Under the pieces are notes generated by a model. The model saw nothing but the letters and a program-made list of their open reading frames with translations, made no database searches and was not told the DNA's origin. The translations under genes were made by a program, and so were the position numbers. From Diphasiastrum complanatum (taxonomy: Eukaryota > Streptophyta > Lycopodiopsida > Lycopodiales > Lycopodiaceae), in the NCBI GenBank assembly GCA_029204225.1, contig CM055101.1, positions 7,030,373 through 7,094,372 of the forward strand: a DNA stretch of 64,000 nt, written 5' to 3'. Shown here one piece after another: positions 1 through 12,143 of the stretch (its first letter is position 1; each line of letters opens with the position of its first letter).

Positions 1-1612
1 TGTAGTCGTCAATGAAGGTAATATAGTATTTCGAGCCTCCTACTGAGATCACATCAAAAGGTCCACAGATGTCCGAGTGTACCAGCTCTAGAATCTTTGT
101 TGTTCTGTAGGAGTCTCTGGTGAAAGGAGTTCGGGACACCTTTCCCTTCATGCACACGTCACATGTTGTCGAATTGGTTCCATTCGAGATGCTTAACCCT
201 GTGATAGCTCCATGCTAGCTTGCTTGATACAATGCCATTGAGTTCATGTGGCATAGTCTTCTGTGCCATAAACTATCTACAAAACCATGGGCTTGGTGTG
301 TTTGATCTGCTGTAGGTTTACCTTCAAATGATACAGATTGTCTTTTCTTCTATCTTGAGTAGTCAGTGTACTGATGTTGGCATCAACGACATTGCATGTT
401 TCATTCGAGAATGTCATATGCATCCCAGCATTTGTTATTCTTGTGACTGATAGCAAGTCTTGCTACAGTGTGGGCACATATAGAACAACGTCTAGTCGTC
501 AGTCTTTGTCGTTTGTGTTGAGCCATAACAAACCAATACCATTCACTCGGTGTTTTGATCCATCTCCAAGAACAATGAATCTTGATGGATCTGTATGGCA
601 AAAATTAGCCATTATTCATCTAGATGTGACGAAGTGAAAGGTTGCTCTTGAATCAAGGATTACTTCACGTGTGTCAGATGTCGATGCTACACACATGTTT
701 GTACATAGATAGGCCATTGAATTTCTATTGTTCGACCTTTTTTCGCCCATCTTCGAGCTTTTTGGCCCTTCGACGTAGGATGAACTATTATTGTTCTCCC
801 ATTTGCCTTGTGGCTGCTTGTTCCTCGGGTTTTGGTAGCAATCAACCTTCTTGTGACAATGGATACATTCAATCTTTGGATTAGGCCAACACAAATCGAT
901 AGTATGTCCATCGCATTTGCATCTGACGCATGTTTTCTTGTCGCCATTCTGTTGCTTCAGCTTTTTTCTGTTTTTCCAACTGCCTTTGCTGGTTCCTTCT
1001 GTTTGCTGGTTTTGATCTTGTCTTCGATCTGATTCCCTCTTAGGCTTGAACTGCTTCTTTGTCTTCTCTTTGTTGCTGTAGAGAGCTTGATCAGAAGTGT
1101 CTTTATGATCAAGGTGCTCTTGAGCTTTGACTTCTTCTCGAATATCTATCACTGCCTTTTCGAGTGTCATCACTGGATCCTTTGCTAGCAATGTTTGGGT
1201 TGTCTGGAAAGATCTCGGTAAAGCACATGACATGTAGGTGAGCTGCTTCTCCACTGATACTGCATTCTCTATTCCAGTATTGTGTAATGAAAGGAACAGA
1301 TCCTTCATCTTTCTGATAAAGGAGATAAGGTCTCTACCATTCCATTGCGGATTCATCAGTTCAGCTTCAAGAAGCATGATCTAGCTGCGTGATTTCGTCT
1401 GAAATCTGGTAAGCAATGTATCCCACATCTCTCTTGCGTTAGAGAGTGTCACGAGGTTAAGTGTCAGGCTATCTTTGATGGATGATGACAACACGGCGAC
1501 TGCCTTGTCATTTTTCTCTCTCCATTCTCGTAGATCTTTGTCGGTGGTTGTAGGCATCTCTCCCTTCAATATGAGAGAGGTCTTTATCTTCCATGCTAGG
1601 AAGTTCAACTGA
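1..1612 (-). pseudogene. Ty1/copia fragment: gag, protease, start of integrase
   Basis: Reading leftward on the minus strand, 1608-616 is one gag frame broken by a single TAG at 1381-1383. It has the copia gag fold signature (WKIKTSL near the start, then EMWDTLLTRF) and a cysteine-rich CVRCKC...HTIDLC zinc-knuckle region. It runs into a protease motif in which DSGA has become DSRA (about 650-620). Between about 600 and 1 the reading continues in broken frames through protease, the GAG-pre-integrase domain and the first integrase Asp region (YYITFIDDY at the left edge). The gag lacks its N-terminus and has no ATG; it stops at about 1612, where a plus-strand LTR begins. The element is dead and runs off the window. 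The same family reappears at 63430-64000. Confidence 0.85.
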
Positions 1613-1620
1613 GTCGAAGA

Positions 1621-2289
1621 TGTGAAAAATACAAAAATGTTATCTATGTTGTTGTAGGGGTCTTACACTTTTCTATGTCAAGCATCTTGGTGTAGAATGT
1701 TGATAGGGTCAAAAATTGGCATAGATGGCAAATTGGTCAAATCCACATGTAATGCCTCTATTGAGCCAAAGTAGTGTAGGAGATGAAACTCGAAATAAAT
1801 AGAGTATTGACAAGTGTAGTGATTTAATTTGATGAAGTTCAAGAGGTCCAAAAGGATTTTAGATATGCTTGAGAATGATCCAATAGAATCAAGAGGTGAA
1901 TGAATCAATGGTCCAATAGGTTTAAGAGGTTGTTAATGTGTGGTCCAATCATGTTTGAGCTTGGATTAGCTCGTGGATCTACTAGTGTCATTGTACTTCT
2001 CATTTTGTGATAAGTAATTTGGAGATCAAGTGGATTTTTGAGTCTAAGTGTTTTCTAGCATTCTCTCTCTACCCGAGAGCTATTGGTAGGATTCTCTCTC
2101 TACCCGAGGAGAGCAGCTTGTTTCTACTTAGTTTTATTTTGGAACACTTCCCACACGTGTGTATGTGCTTTGGAAGTGAGTTAATGCATGTAGTAGTGTG
2201 TTTTTGCCATTGAGTTGAAGATAGATCTTGAATCTCAATCTAGTCTTGATCATTGTGCATCTACACACCTTAGGAGATCATAATCACAT
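1621..2289 (+). repeat. copia LTR, plus orientation (same superfamily as the element G LTR)
   Basis: The stretch starts TGTGAAAAATAC and shares the order of motifs with the LTR at 62008: an early TGTTGT..TAGGGGTC block, two CTCTCTCTACCCGAG-type motifs (about 2062-2108), then TTAGGAGATCA near the end. It contains one CACACGTGTG palindrome (2152-2161). No gag follows it and no pol precedes it on this strand, so it is a solo or truncated LTR lying between two minus-strand elements. The right boundary is uncertain by about 20 bases. Confidence 0.55.
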
Positions 2290-2567
2290 GTGGTGGTGGT
2301 GGTGGTGGACACTCCACACGTGTGAAATTCACAGAGAATTGTGTAGATCTTCGACTGTATATTGCTGATCGATGCCATTGATGTAGATTGTGTTCTTCAG
2401 TTGCATAGTACGGATCTTGACCTTGATCTAATTTGATCCACAAATTTCCACTCTTACATCCGATTTCTAGTAGGCCTTCCAATACTAGCTTTTTTCCATT
2501 AATAACTTGCTAATTTTGGATTGTACACAAGATTAATGAGTGCCTCTTGTACCTCGCTTTGATACCA
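2290..2567 (-). other. leader and primer-binding site of a truncated copia element
   Basis: On the minus strand the bases next to the LTR at 2568 read TGGTATCAAAGC (2556-2567), the plant copia PBS with one G-to-A change. The adjoining leader aligns with the leader left of the LTR at 13410 (shared GTACGGATxTxGACC and CTAGCTT blocks). It contains CACACGTGTG at 2315-2324. Everything beyond about 2290 has been lost or replaced by the plus-strand LTR. Confidence 0.65.
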
Positions 2568-3246
2568 TGTCAAAGTATAGTACTTTGGACCTTACTTGAT
2601 TCTATTAATGACTCACAAGAGGGATAGATTGATTGATCATAAAACAAATGCAAACTAAACACACAAAATTGAGATCTAGATTGGCAATTTGGCATGCATC
2701 AAGCAAGAGAAATCTAAAATCATTAATTAAATGTGATGATCACCCCACACACGTGTGGTACAGTACACAATTAAGCCTGTACATTAAGATCTCTTAGTTT
2801 TTGCTTAGATCCAAAAGAAGGACGAGTGTAGGTCTCTTAGTGTAGAAGGTCGAGTTTGCCAATGAGCTCTAAAAAATAATCGAAGACATTACTATGGAGA
2901 GATGGTAATACATAGAAAGCCTCTTCCCCACCTTGAGTTAGGTGAAAATCCAGCATTTAATAAGGGAGTTGATCGAGCTTTCTTGTCCTAATTTACCATT
3001 CTAGCCTCATTTTGCCATGTTGTTGGCTAGATTGATCAACCTACTCCATAAATCTAGGAATTTGGTCCTACAATGTAGGAGTCACTACCAAACAAACTTG
3101 ACCAACATTTTAGACATGAACTAACCTACTCTAGTGTAGATTCTGACTTGGCACTACGGCCTCACATGTGTGAGACCTACCATTGTACATATTTACATGG
3201 TTTAACATAGCTAGATTTGCCACTGTTAGGCACTTTTTTTTTCACA
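2568..3246 (-). repeat. copia 5' LTR, minus orientation (family of the LTR at 13410)
   Basis: The LTR begins TGTCAAAG directly after the PBS and ends TTTTTTCACA, giving a TGT(C/G)AAA...TTTCACA short inverted repeat. It is about 679 bp and collinear with the 700-bp LTR at 13410-14109: both share the GATCTAGATTGGCAATTTG block, a CACACGTGTG palindrome (2748-2757) and a CACATGTGTG block near the end. Both copies have a PBS on their left, so they are 5' LTRs of two separate insertions, not a pair. Confidence 0.75.
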
Positions 3247-5122
3247 TTTTTTCTAATGTTGTTTTTGCATTTGCTCACCCATTTTTTAAAACAATATTTT
3301 ACACTTTTCACTTCGAACAAATACTGAATGTCCTGTTTTGATAAACAACTTGAGTTTGTCCTTCATTAGATGGTATGTTTGTGAATATTTTGTTTTCCTC
3401 TACTTGATGTCAACTCAAATCAGCCACATAAATGATGACATACAAGACCAAACAACCTTATGTTGAAATTGCTTAAGGTCCAAATAATAATAGATATTTT
3501 TAACATAGGAGAAACTTGGACTCAAATTTTCACACAACAATTAAAGTGCTTATTTTACAGTTGAGCATAGTGTATTTTACACTTTTCTATTTTCAATTAA
3601 AGAATAGTTAAATTATCAAATGCTTGATGATTTTTTTTTATTAAATTTTTTTAGATGTGGCTATTTAACAAATTTCATTGTGTATATAGATTTTTTACAA
3701 AGGAAATGTGGACAATCTATATTGCAATAAAATTGGTTTTAACAACCAAAGATTCAAAATTTCAAAAAAGAAATTGAAAAGTATAGCAAAAAGGTAAACA
3801 TCAACCCAAATGTCAAAAAGACACTTTTGTGTATGAATATAATATTTCTACTATATAGTGAATTGTGCTATTTTCATCTAACACTAAAGCATATTGTCAA
3901 AGCATTTATTGTTTTATGATGCTCAATTTCATGAATAAATTTATTAGGCAATTCACTTGCTTTGTATGATGAATTTACTATGATTATAATTAAGTATTAA
4001 TGCTATATATTTATAGCAAATATGATCATGGAAATAAGATCTTGGCATTTAAAATATTTCACGAATATATTAAAAGCTAAATAAAATTTTAAATACATGA
4101 ATGTTCAAAACGAAAATATTATAGTAAGAAAGTAGTGTCCTTGTCATTTAGATGCAATGCCATGCCTTTGCAATACTTATGTAAATTATATATCTTTTCA
4201 AAATGTATACTTAATATTGCTGTGTCAAGCTGCACATGCAAAGAAACTTTTTTAAGTGAAGTTTGTATCTCTCAATCCACAACACCATTAAATTATTTTA
4301 TGATTTGCATAGACTACAAAGCTTCCACATTAATTAACTTGTATACAAAAAAATCTTGAAGAAAGGTTATTCTCATATTCTTGCATATGATAGCACCTAG
4401 GTTCTATTATAATAAATTATTGTTACTTGACTTGTTCATGTATATTTTGAAGGATAGTTGTGAAATAGAAATTATAGTTTAAGTGTAGTGAAAAGATATT
4501 CTTAAATTAACACAAGCAAAGAGTCAAATTGTATATTCCAACTAATATACTTCCAGCAAACAATTGATAGAATGTATGATGAATTTGAAACGTGGCATAT
4601 TATTCGAAGTTTCTATCTACACATATTGAAAAATTTATTTTGATATTTTTAATGTTCAAATAAAAATTCTCTATACATGCAAGTTGCCTAACCAATTGAA
4701 AATTTAAAAGTTTTAAAAGAAAATTGGTTGCATATTCAGTTATCATTGTCTATGATTACACAACAAAATCTTAATGCTTTATAAAAACATTGAACCAGCT
4801 TTACTTGTTATTACTAGGTTACGTACTTTAGCTAGGGACATAGACATTTGCTTTAGTTTGACTTAAATAAGATTTTGTGATAAAACTACATAAAAAAGGT
4901 GCCATGTGCTATTTTGTGCTATTTCACACCTATTTCAATATCAAAATTCATTAGGTACATGGATGTTACTTTTATTTTTTTAGATCCATGTACATGATAA
5001 TTTATTGTATTATGTTGATGGTTGTATTGAAATTTAGAAAAAGGATATGGCTAGTGTTTGTTGGTAGGAAAAAGATTAAATATATGTAACACTTTCATTC
5101 AATATTGATACTTTAGTAGCAT
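3247..5122. other. AT-rich intergenic DNA, no feature recognised
   Basis: About 1.9 kb of very AT-rich sequence with only short chance reading frames, the longest 74 codons at 4135-4359. I see no retroelement motif, terminal repeat, tandem array or RNA gene. It is the longest stretch in the window without transposon similarity and could be old host intergenic DNA. Confidence 0.5.
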
Positions 5123-5841
5123 TCAAATTATTATTTTAGAACATGTACACATGTTAGCATTGTCATATTTCATTTGGAAAATAGTTCTCAATGTCATGTG
5201 CTTTTCTTTTTTCGTTATGCCCTTTAGACCAATTGACTTTGCCTTTGCCCTTGAACTTGCCTTTGATGAACATAGCCTCCTCTTCATAATGAAATGGTGA
5301 TGTAGATCCACCTCCTCTTGATTGAAGCCTATACTCCCGATTCACCAAGATCTCTTGCAAATCCACAATACTTGGCAAAGTCTTTTGTATTGGAAAGCTT
5401 TGAACAAGGTTAGCATGATCATCCAACAAACCATTAACTATAACTTCAACGAATTCTCCTTCCTTAATGCTCTCATCAATGTATGCTAATTCATCATTAA
5501 ATGCTTTAACTCTCAACACAAAAGCGTGAGCACTCTCTTCCTTCAAGATTTGTCTTTTTAGATTCAACACTCTAGATGCGGACGTGGATTCATAAAGCTT
5601 CTTCAAAGCTCCCCAAGCCTCTCGAGATGAATTTCTCTTATCAATCTCCTTGAGTAGCCATTGGTAACATTCATCTTGATCATGTGTAGAGCTTTCTTTG
5701 CTCACTTGTCATACCTCACCTGCAACAATCTCCATCAACTCATTCATCTCCAATAAGGACTCCATCCTCACCTTCCAAGTAATAGTTGATTGAGATAAGC
5801 CTATCATTGCTCTCCAACATAAAGCCTCCACTTGTAGCCAT
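5123..5841 (-). pseudogene. copia gag, truncated (element C)
   Basis: Reading leftward from ATG at 5841, the N-terminus (SNDRLIS, then WKVRMESLLEMNELMEIV after a one-base frameshift near 5785) is a copia gag start, closely related to the gag at 37355. A stop at about 5710 precedes the long frame 5705-5163, which carries the core of the UBN2-type gag domain (EAWGALKKLYES, LNLKRQIL, FVLRVKAFNDELA, VNGLLDDHANLVQSF) and a basic GKFKGKGK tail. The sequence stops before the zinc knuckle at about 5123, with AT-rich DNA beyond. Protease, integrase, RT and the 3' LTR are absent, so this is the 5' stub of a dead element. Confidence 0.8.
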
Positions 5842-6355
5842 GTTGAAGTGACCTGATCTTCTCCTTTCAACCTGTTCCAATGCCCACAACACTCTCTTGA
5901 ATGAACTCAAGAAGAAATCACAAAGATATGGAACCTCTCAAATCTCTTTCTTGCACCAAACCTAGCAAATCAACACACAGAATAAAGAATTCTTGATCAA
6001 CCTATGATCTACCAACAATCTAATGAATCTTGCCACTTGCTAAGATTGAAACACACTATATTAAAGTCCGAAAACTTCAAAAAATAGAGATCCAATCAAA
6101 ATTAGGATTTTGACAAAATCACAAAAAATTAAATCCTCCAATTTCTACATGTAATTGTCAAAAACTTGATATAAAATCTTGTAGCCTCTAATGAGACCTT
6201 CCCAATGCATGAAAAATCACCCAAATCCAGTAAGTCAAGTAGGAATTTGAAATTCCACAAGCTCATAAACCTAAATTGAGTTTTTGACCTACAAAAGATC
6301 CTTGCTAAAGATGGCTGATCTTTTCATAACCTGAAACACAAGAGCTTTGATACCA
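5842..6355 (-). other. leader and primer-binding site of element C
   Basis: Untranslated leader between gag and LTR on the minus strand. The PBS at 6344-6355 reads TGGTATCAAAGC on the minus strand, directly abutting the LTR that starts at 6356. No other feature is visible in the leader. Confidence 0.7.
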
Positions 6356-6679
6356 TGTGAATAATTTCAAATCATTAAAATCCAAAATGTGTCCCTTAAT
6401 CTCTGGTTAGAAAGTCAACACAACACTCAACATTGCCAATGTAGAAAAACCAGCATCTACTCAATGAAAGAGATGCAAACTCAATAAGAACTTGATTAAA
6501 CATCAAATACATGATAAAATGAAATTTTTTTCTGCACAATAATAGTACCCTACTGTACTTCCCATGCGTGGATCCCAAAATTGCATAATATGAGCATTCT
6601 ACACACAAGATTGCAAGATATCATCAAGATAGTGGTATAGTGTGTTTAATTATCCCAAGTCTCTTTCGAAGATCAGACT
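6356..6679 (-). repeat. 5' LTR of element C, interrupted by element A
   Basis: The LTR begins TGTGAATAATTTC next to the PBS and runs right until it meets element A at 6680. The last five bases, AGACT (6675-6679), recur at 12871-12875 immediately after element A, so A inserted here with a 5-bp duplication. The rest of this LTR should resume at 12876. Its outer end cannot be fixed, because no second copy of this LTR is in the window. Confidence 0.7.
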
Positions 6680-7410
6680 TGTGAAGATTTTAGCATGTGT
6701 GAACTTCACGACACACCGTATATGATCTTACTAAGGTGTTGTGATTGCACAAGATTGATCAGAGAATAGTATACGTGAAAAATCTATGACAAGAGCACAA
6801 TGGCTCACATCAGATGAAAAAATCTAACTTCTCACTATGAGAATTGAATGTCAGAAATAATTCTAAGTGCTCAGTATGGGAAAAAAATTAGGCTGCTCTT
6901 AGGTAGAGAGAGAAAATCAATGATGGGAAACTCGAGTAGAGAGACAATGAGTCCAAAACACCAAAATCTCATTATTCACAATATGGCAAAACATGCCAAG
7001 CTTTTCCTACATGAGAGAGACTCGAATTCCTACAGTGGACTTGCATGGAAAGTTCACTTAACTGAAATAATTCACCCACCAGAGATCCACGTGTAACTGC
7101 ATGCATGGATGTTGCATGTACTGCATGTCAACTCATAAAACTGCCTAGACATGTGTAGATCACAGAAACCACTTTGCATGTTGCATGCACTAATTGCATG
7201 TGGCTTGCATGCATACAGTATGACATTGCATGCTATCTAAACTTCTGCATGTCATCAAAATTGAATCTACCTAACTCAAATCCGACCTATACTAGAAGGT
7301 TATGTGCTCAATTCACATACCTTTTATGTACAACATGAAATTTAGTGGAAATAACCATGGACATGGTCCCAAACTCGAGATAGGAAGATAATATTTTAAT
7401 CTTCTTCACA
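6680..7410 (-). repeat. 3' LTR of element A
   Basis: 731 bp, starting TGTGAAGATTTTAGC and ending CTTCTTCACA. It contains ten TGCATG hexamers between about 7097 and 7250 and CTCTCTCTACxxGAG-type motifs in reverse orientation near 6900-6950. The polypurine tract (TAAGGAGGAT on the minus strand) abuts its right end. Confidence 0.92.
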
Positions 7411-7425
7411 ATCCTCCTTAAAATT
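7411..7425 (-). other. polypurine tract of element A
   Basis: On the minus strand the bases before the 3' LTR read AAATTTTAAGGAGGAT, a typical copia PPT for plus-strand DNA priming. Confidence 0.75.
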
Positions 7426-9177
7426 TATGTTGCTATCAACATAGACTTCGAAATTAGGCCAAGGTTAGACCTCATCTTGATAAAGACATTCTTGAGTAGT
7501 GGCTTGGTGAGAAGATCTGTAGCACAATTTGTAGAATCAACATGCTCCAGTGAGATCTCTCTCCCAATGACTTTTTCTGTTACAAAATGATGAGCTACTT
7601 CAATGTGTTTGCTCCTTGCATGGAAAACTGGGTTATTTGCAAGAGCTTGAGCAGAAATGTTGTCATTCTTGATAATTGGAATATCTTCATCTACATAACA
7701 CTTTAGCTCCAAAAGTAGCCTTTTGATCCATGAAACCTCCTTTGTTGTCGTTGTAAGAGATTTGTACTCAGCTTTACAAGATGATAAGAAAATAGTTGCC
7801 TGTTTCTTTGATAGCCAAGAAACCAAGTTCCCTCCAAGAAATATAGTGTAAGCACTTGTGGATTTCCTATCCAACTTGTCCCCTGCAAAATCTGAATCTG
7901 AAAAAGCAATCAAAGTCAGATCTTCTCCTTTGTAGAATAATCCATAATCGAAGGTAGAAGATATATACCTCAAGATTTTTTTAGCCAACTTCCAATGATA
8001 TAACTTTGGATCCTGCATGTGTTGACTTAGCTTATGAACACAAAAGCTTAGATCAGGCCCTAGTCACTGTTAACCAAATAAGTGAGCCAATAAAACTCGT
8101 ATAAAGAGTGATGTCCTCAAAGGATTTTTCATCATCTTTCATAGGAACTTTTACAATGTGCTCCATAGGTGTATCTATGCCTTTACAATTTTCCATCTGG
8201 AATTTCTTGAGCATGGAAGGTGCATATCTACTTTGGCTTATAAATGCATGACCTTTCCAAAAATCTATTTCAAGGCCAAGAATATAGTGAAGAATTTCTA
8301 AGCCCTGCATCTTAAACTCAGTACCAAGTGCATGCTTAGTTTCTTCAACTAGCTTCTCATTATTTCCACAAAGAATGATATCATCTACATAGATGAGAAG
8401 AATAATTACAAAGTTATCTACAAACTTATAATACAAAGAAGGGTCATATTCACTTAGAAAAAATCTGAGTGATATGAGATAGGAGTTGAGTCTTGCATAC
8501 CAAGACCTTGGTGCTTGTTTTAGTCCATAGAGACTTTTGAACAAAAGACAAACTTTTGATTCATCACCTTCTTTCACAAAACCTAGAGGTTGCTCCATAT
8601 AAATGTCCTCCTCAAGGTAACCATTGAGAAATGCATTAGAAACATCAAGCTGGAAGATACTCCAATTGTGAAAACATGCAAGAGATATAAGTATTCGGAT
8701 TGTTACCATCTTTGCAACTTGTACAAAGGTGTCTTCATAGTCAAGACCTTTGATTTGTGAGTATCCTTTGGCACAAAGTCTTGCTTTATGCTTATTGATA
8801 GATCCATCATGATTATACTTGATTCTGAATACCCACTTACATCCAATCACATGCATGCTGTTTGGTGGCTCCACAAGCTCCCATGTGTTGTTTGACATCA
8901 AGGCTTCAAACTCTTGTGTCGTTGCTTCAACCCACATATTGGATTGAAGAGCTTCTTGGACATCATTAGGCTCTTCATCTGATATGAAGAGAGCATGATA
9001 GGAAGTTTCACCTTCCACTTGCCTTCCTTCTTCATCATATGTGAGCCTCCTTAGTTCAGATCTTGCTCGTGTAGATCTTCTTGGTGTGGTAGCTTGAATT
9101 TGCTCCTCCTCAAGCCTCGGCCTCACCACCTCTTGAGCAGCATCAAGATTGATGATTGATCTTGCATGAGACTCCTT
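7425..9177 (-). pseudogene. element A pol, reverse transcriptase and RNase H
   Basis: Read leftward, 9129-8053 holds the linker and most of RT: WVFRIKYNHDGSINKHKARLCAKGY, the first catalytic Asp in FQLDVSNAFLNGYLEEDIYMEQP, YGLKQAPRSWY, and the YVDD box in LLIYVDDIILCGN. A one-base insertion near 8046 shifts the frame; RNase H follows at 8018-7425 (FSDSDFAGD, SSCKAEYKSLT where family members have SSCEAEYKALT, and KNDNISAQALA). The E-to-K change in SSCKAEY hits the catalytic Glu of RNase H. A stop at 9181-9183 separates this part from integrase, although the frame is shared. In an active copia element this would be part of one Gag-Pol polyprotein. Confidence 0.9.
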
Positions 9178-9180
9178 GAT

Positions 9181-10236
9181 CTATGCATCATGCAAGTTAA
9201 ACTTCTGATCTTCATGGAAGATCACATCTCTACTAACAACAATTTTGTCAGTAGAAGGAAGATATACTTTGTATGATTTTTTAGTGGATGCATATGCTAC
9301 AAAAATTCCTTTAACTGCACTAGGATCTTCCTTCTTCCTAGTTTCTAGAGGCACATGCACAAAGCATACATAGCCAAAAATCCTATGATGATCTACTTTA
9401 GGCTTTTTCTTATACAACATCTCAAATGGTGTTTTTCCTCCAATTGCAAGATTTGGAAGCCTATTACAAAGATAGTTTGCACATGCAACTGCCTCTCCCC
9501 AAAATTCTTTAGGCAGAGAAGCTTCTAGCCTAATGGCTTTTGCACATTCACACAAAGTTCTATTTTCTCTCTCATCAACTCCATTTTGTTGAGGAGTATA
9601 TGAACAAGAAAACTCTTTTTGAATATCCTCTCTCTCACAAAAGTCTTTAAACTTATTGGAAGTGTATTCTCCTCCACTATCACTTCTCAAAGCTTTCAAC
9701 TTGAAAGAAAACTGCTTTTCTACATAAGCTTTGAAAGTAAGAAAAACATCATAGGCCATGGCTTTTGAAGACAACATATAGATCCAAGAATATCTCGTAT
9801 AATCATCTACAAAGGAAACAAAGCAGTTTGCTCCTCCTTTGCCCTTAGTTGATGAGAAATGAACATCAGAGTGCACTAGTTCAAATGGTTGCTTTGTTTT
9901 GATGCTTGATCTAGGAAAAGGCCTTATGTGTGATTTTGCCAGCACACAAGCTTCACAAGGTAGAAGCTCCTTTGATAGTGTCTTTGGTAGTCCAACAGCT
10001 TTTCTTTCCTTGAACATAGATTGCATAGCTTTGAAATTGGGATGACCCAATCTCTTGTGCCATAGATCCTCCTGAAGAACCTTGGTCTCATAAGCAATAT
10101 CTGAAATGTTAGCACTCTCCCTAGAATCTAGTTTGTACAACTTACCAATTCTAGATCCTCTAGCAATAACTTCATTTTCTCTTGAGATTATACACTTGTC
10201 AATTTGAAACTTGACATCCAATCCACTATCAAACAA
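9181..10236 (-). pseudogene. element A pol, integrase
   Basis: A 351-codon frame. The zinc-binding GAG-pre-integrase module is visible (LWHKRLGHPN then CEACVLAKSH), followed by a catalytic core with all three acidic residues: HSDVHF, RSDSGGEY and, 35 residues further, the Glu in NGVDERENRTL. The C-terminal part ends RDVIFHED. The frame is displaced from the protease frame (10242) by a small deletion around 10240, which removed the usual LTKNL segment. Integrase is therefore catalytically plausible but cannot be made from one continuous frame. Confidence 0.9.
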
Positions 10237-10241
10237 CTGTC

Positions 10242-11399
10242 CTACACTAATGAGAATCTAGGTACATAAAGTACATCATGTAAGCAAAAAGATTTTGATG
10301 ATGATGCATGCAGTGGAATACTACCTATTTTTTCAATCCTACACTCTACATCATTAGCAGTATAGATTGATCTTTTTGCACCTAGATATGGCATGAGATT
10401 AGTGAAAGAGTTCCTAGAGCTAGACATATGAGAACTAGCCCCACTATCTATCCACCAGACTTCTTTATTCTTAAAAAAAAAATATGAAAAAGTAGACATC
10501 ATTAATGAATCCTCTCTTTCACTCTCAACACCCTCACACTCATCCTCATTAGTAAGGTTAGCTTGTTTAGATTGGTTTTTCTTCTTGAAACAGTTTGATG
10601 CATAGTGTCATTTCTTGCCACAGAAAAAATCCTTGATCTTTGACAGCTTTTTCTTGCCACTGGATGTTGCAGCTTGTGAGGACTGATCCTCACCACCTTC
10701 TTTGGCTTTGTCCTTCTTGAAGTGTTGTTGTCCTTTGCCCTTGCCTCTTGACTTGTCGCTGATGATGAGTGTTTTGTCATCTCCACCATCTTTCAATGAA
10801 AGTCTGTTGATCCTCAACATCTTGTTCTCTTGCATGCTTTCTTCAGCAATGAGAATACCTTGCAGTGTCTTCAAGGATGGAAGATCCTTTCTAACAACAT
10901 AAGTTTGCAAAATATTGTCATACTCATCTCTAAGTCCATTTAGGACTACTTAAACAAGTTTAGTGTTCTTAAGAGCATCACCAATACCAGCTAACTCTTG
11001 ATGAAGATCCTTAACTCTCATGACATATGATGAAGCACTCTCATCTACTCTTTGATAACTTAGAAATATTTGGTTTCTAAGTGTAAGCAATCTAGAAGTA
11101 TTCTTGATTTCATAGATTGTTTTTAGAGTATCCCAAGCTTCCTTGGCAGTGGTGCATGTACTGATCTCTCTTAACACTTCATTGGTTACACTCATTTTTA
11201 TGAAATGAAAGACAATTCTGGTTCTTTTGTGAAATGTTGCAGCTTCATTAGGTGCAACAAGTTATTCTTCAGCTCCACTCACAATATCCATCACATCTTG
11301 TAGAATCAATAATGATTCCATTCTGATCTTCCACATTGCATGATTGGAAGATGTTAATCTCTCACTGTGCTCCAAGAAATTTGAACCAGATGAAGACAT
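10242..11399 (-). pseudogene. element A gag and protease
   Basis: One frame from ATG at 11399 to 10242, interrupted by stops near 11270, at 10950-10952 and at 10608-10610. The N-terminus has WKIRMESLLILQDVMDIV; the gag core has EAWDTLKTIYE, LTLRNQIFLSYQ and YVMRVKDLHQEL. The zinc knuckle is damaged: its first Cys is missing (DFFCGKK), and the Gly before the conserved HYASNC half is a TGA stop. The protease motif WWIDSGASSHM lies at about 10440. Each stop looks like a point mutation of a conserved codon, so this is decay after insertion. Confidence 0.88.
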
Positions 11400-12143
11400 C
11401 TTCTCTATGAGAAATTCTAGTAATGATAAAAAAAATGGAGTTGAAAGGGTGTTGCTTACTATATCAATCTAGGATCTAACACAGAAGTTGATCCACCCTA
11501 TGAAGTCTAGCAACAGATGTGAGAATAAATTCTCAACACAGAAAATCAATCTATCTTGAATTTGGATCTTGCTTTAGTCACAAAAAAGAAACACATGCAA
11601 GTAAGAAGTCTATCTCTCCCACGAGTTTCAAAGTACTGGTAAACTCTCTAGGAACTTACTTCCAACTCAAACACAGTAATTTGTGTGAAATGAAAAGTCT
11701 AAGACCTCAAAACACTCACTTCTATCCAATTCTACTTGATTGACAGTGAAAAATGATGAAAATAGTGAAAAGAACTGATGTGTGCTCACTTTGGCATATC
11801 CCTTGAGTTGAGTACTCTCTCAAACTCTCTGATTGTCTAAAACTCTTCTAAAAGCAAATCAAATTGATCTAGAAACATGAGCAACACATTCTACTCTTCA
11901 ATACCTATCCAACAAGCTATAGAACATCAAATTTGGATCAAATCTAGAGAAGTAGCACTCAATTAATGAGGGCTGATTTCACACGTGTGAGCTCTACTGG
12001 AGCATATCAGGCTCGTTTTGATCCACATATAGCTTGTCTCTCAGCGAGTTTGAATCCCTCTCCCAACCGAGTTCCTGCAAGCAAAAGTACTAAAGATATG
12101 ATGTATACACTCTCACCTCTTCAAAGCATGATGCTCTAATACA
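11400..12143 (-). other. leader of element A, including degenerate PBS
   Basis: Untranslated leader between gag and the 5' LTR. It contains a perfect 12-base palindrome TCACACGTGTGA at 11979-11990. The PBS-like block is at about 12130-12143. Confidence 0.75.
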
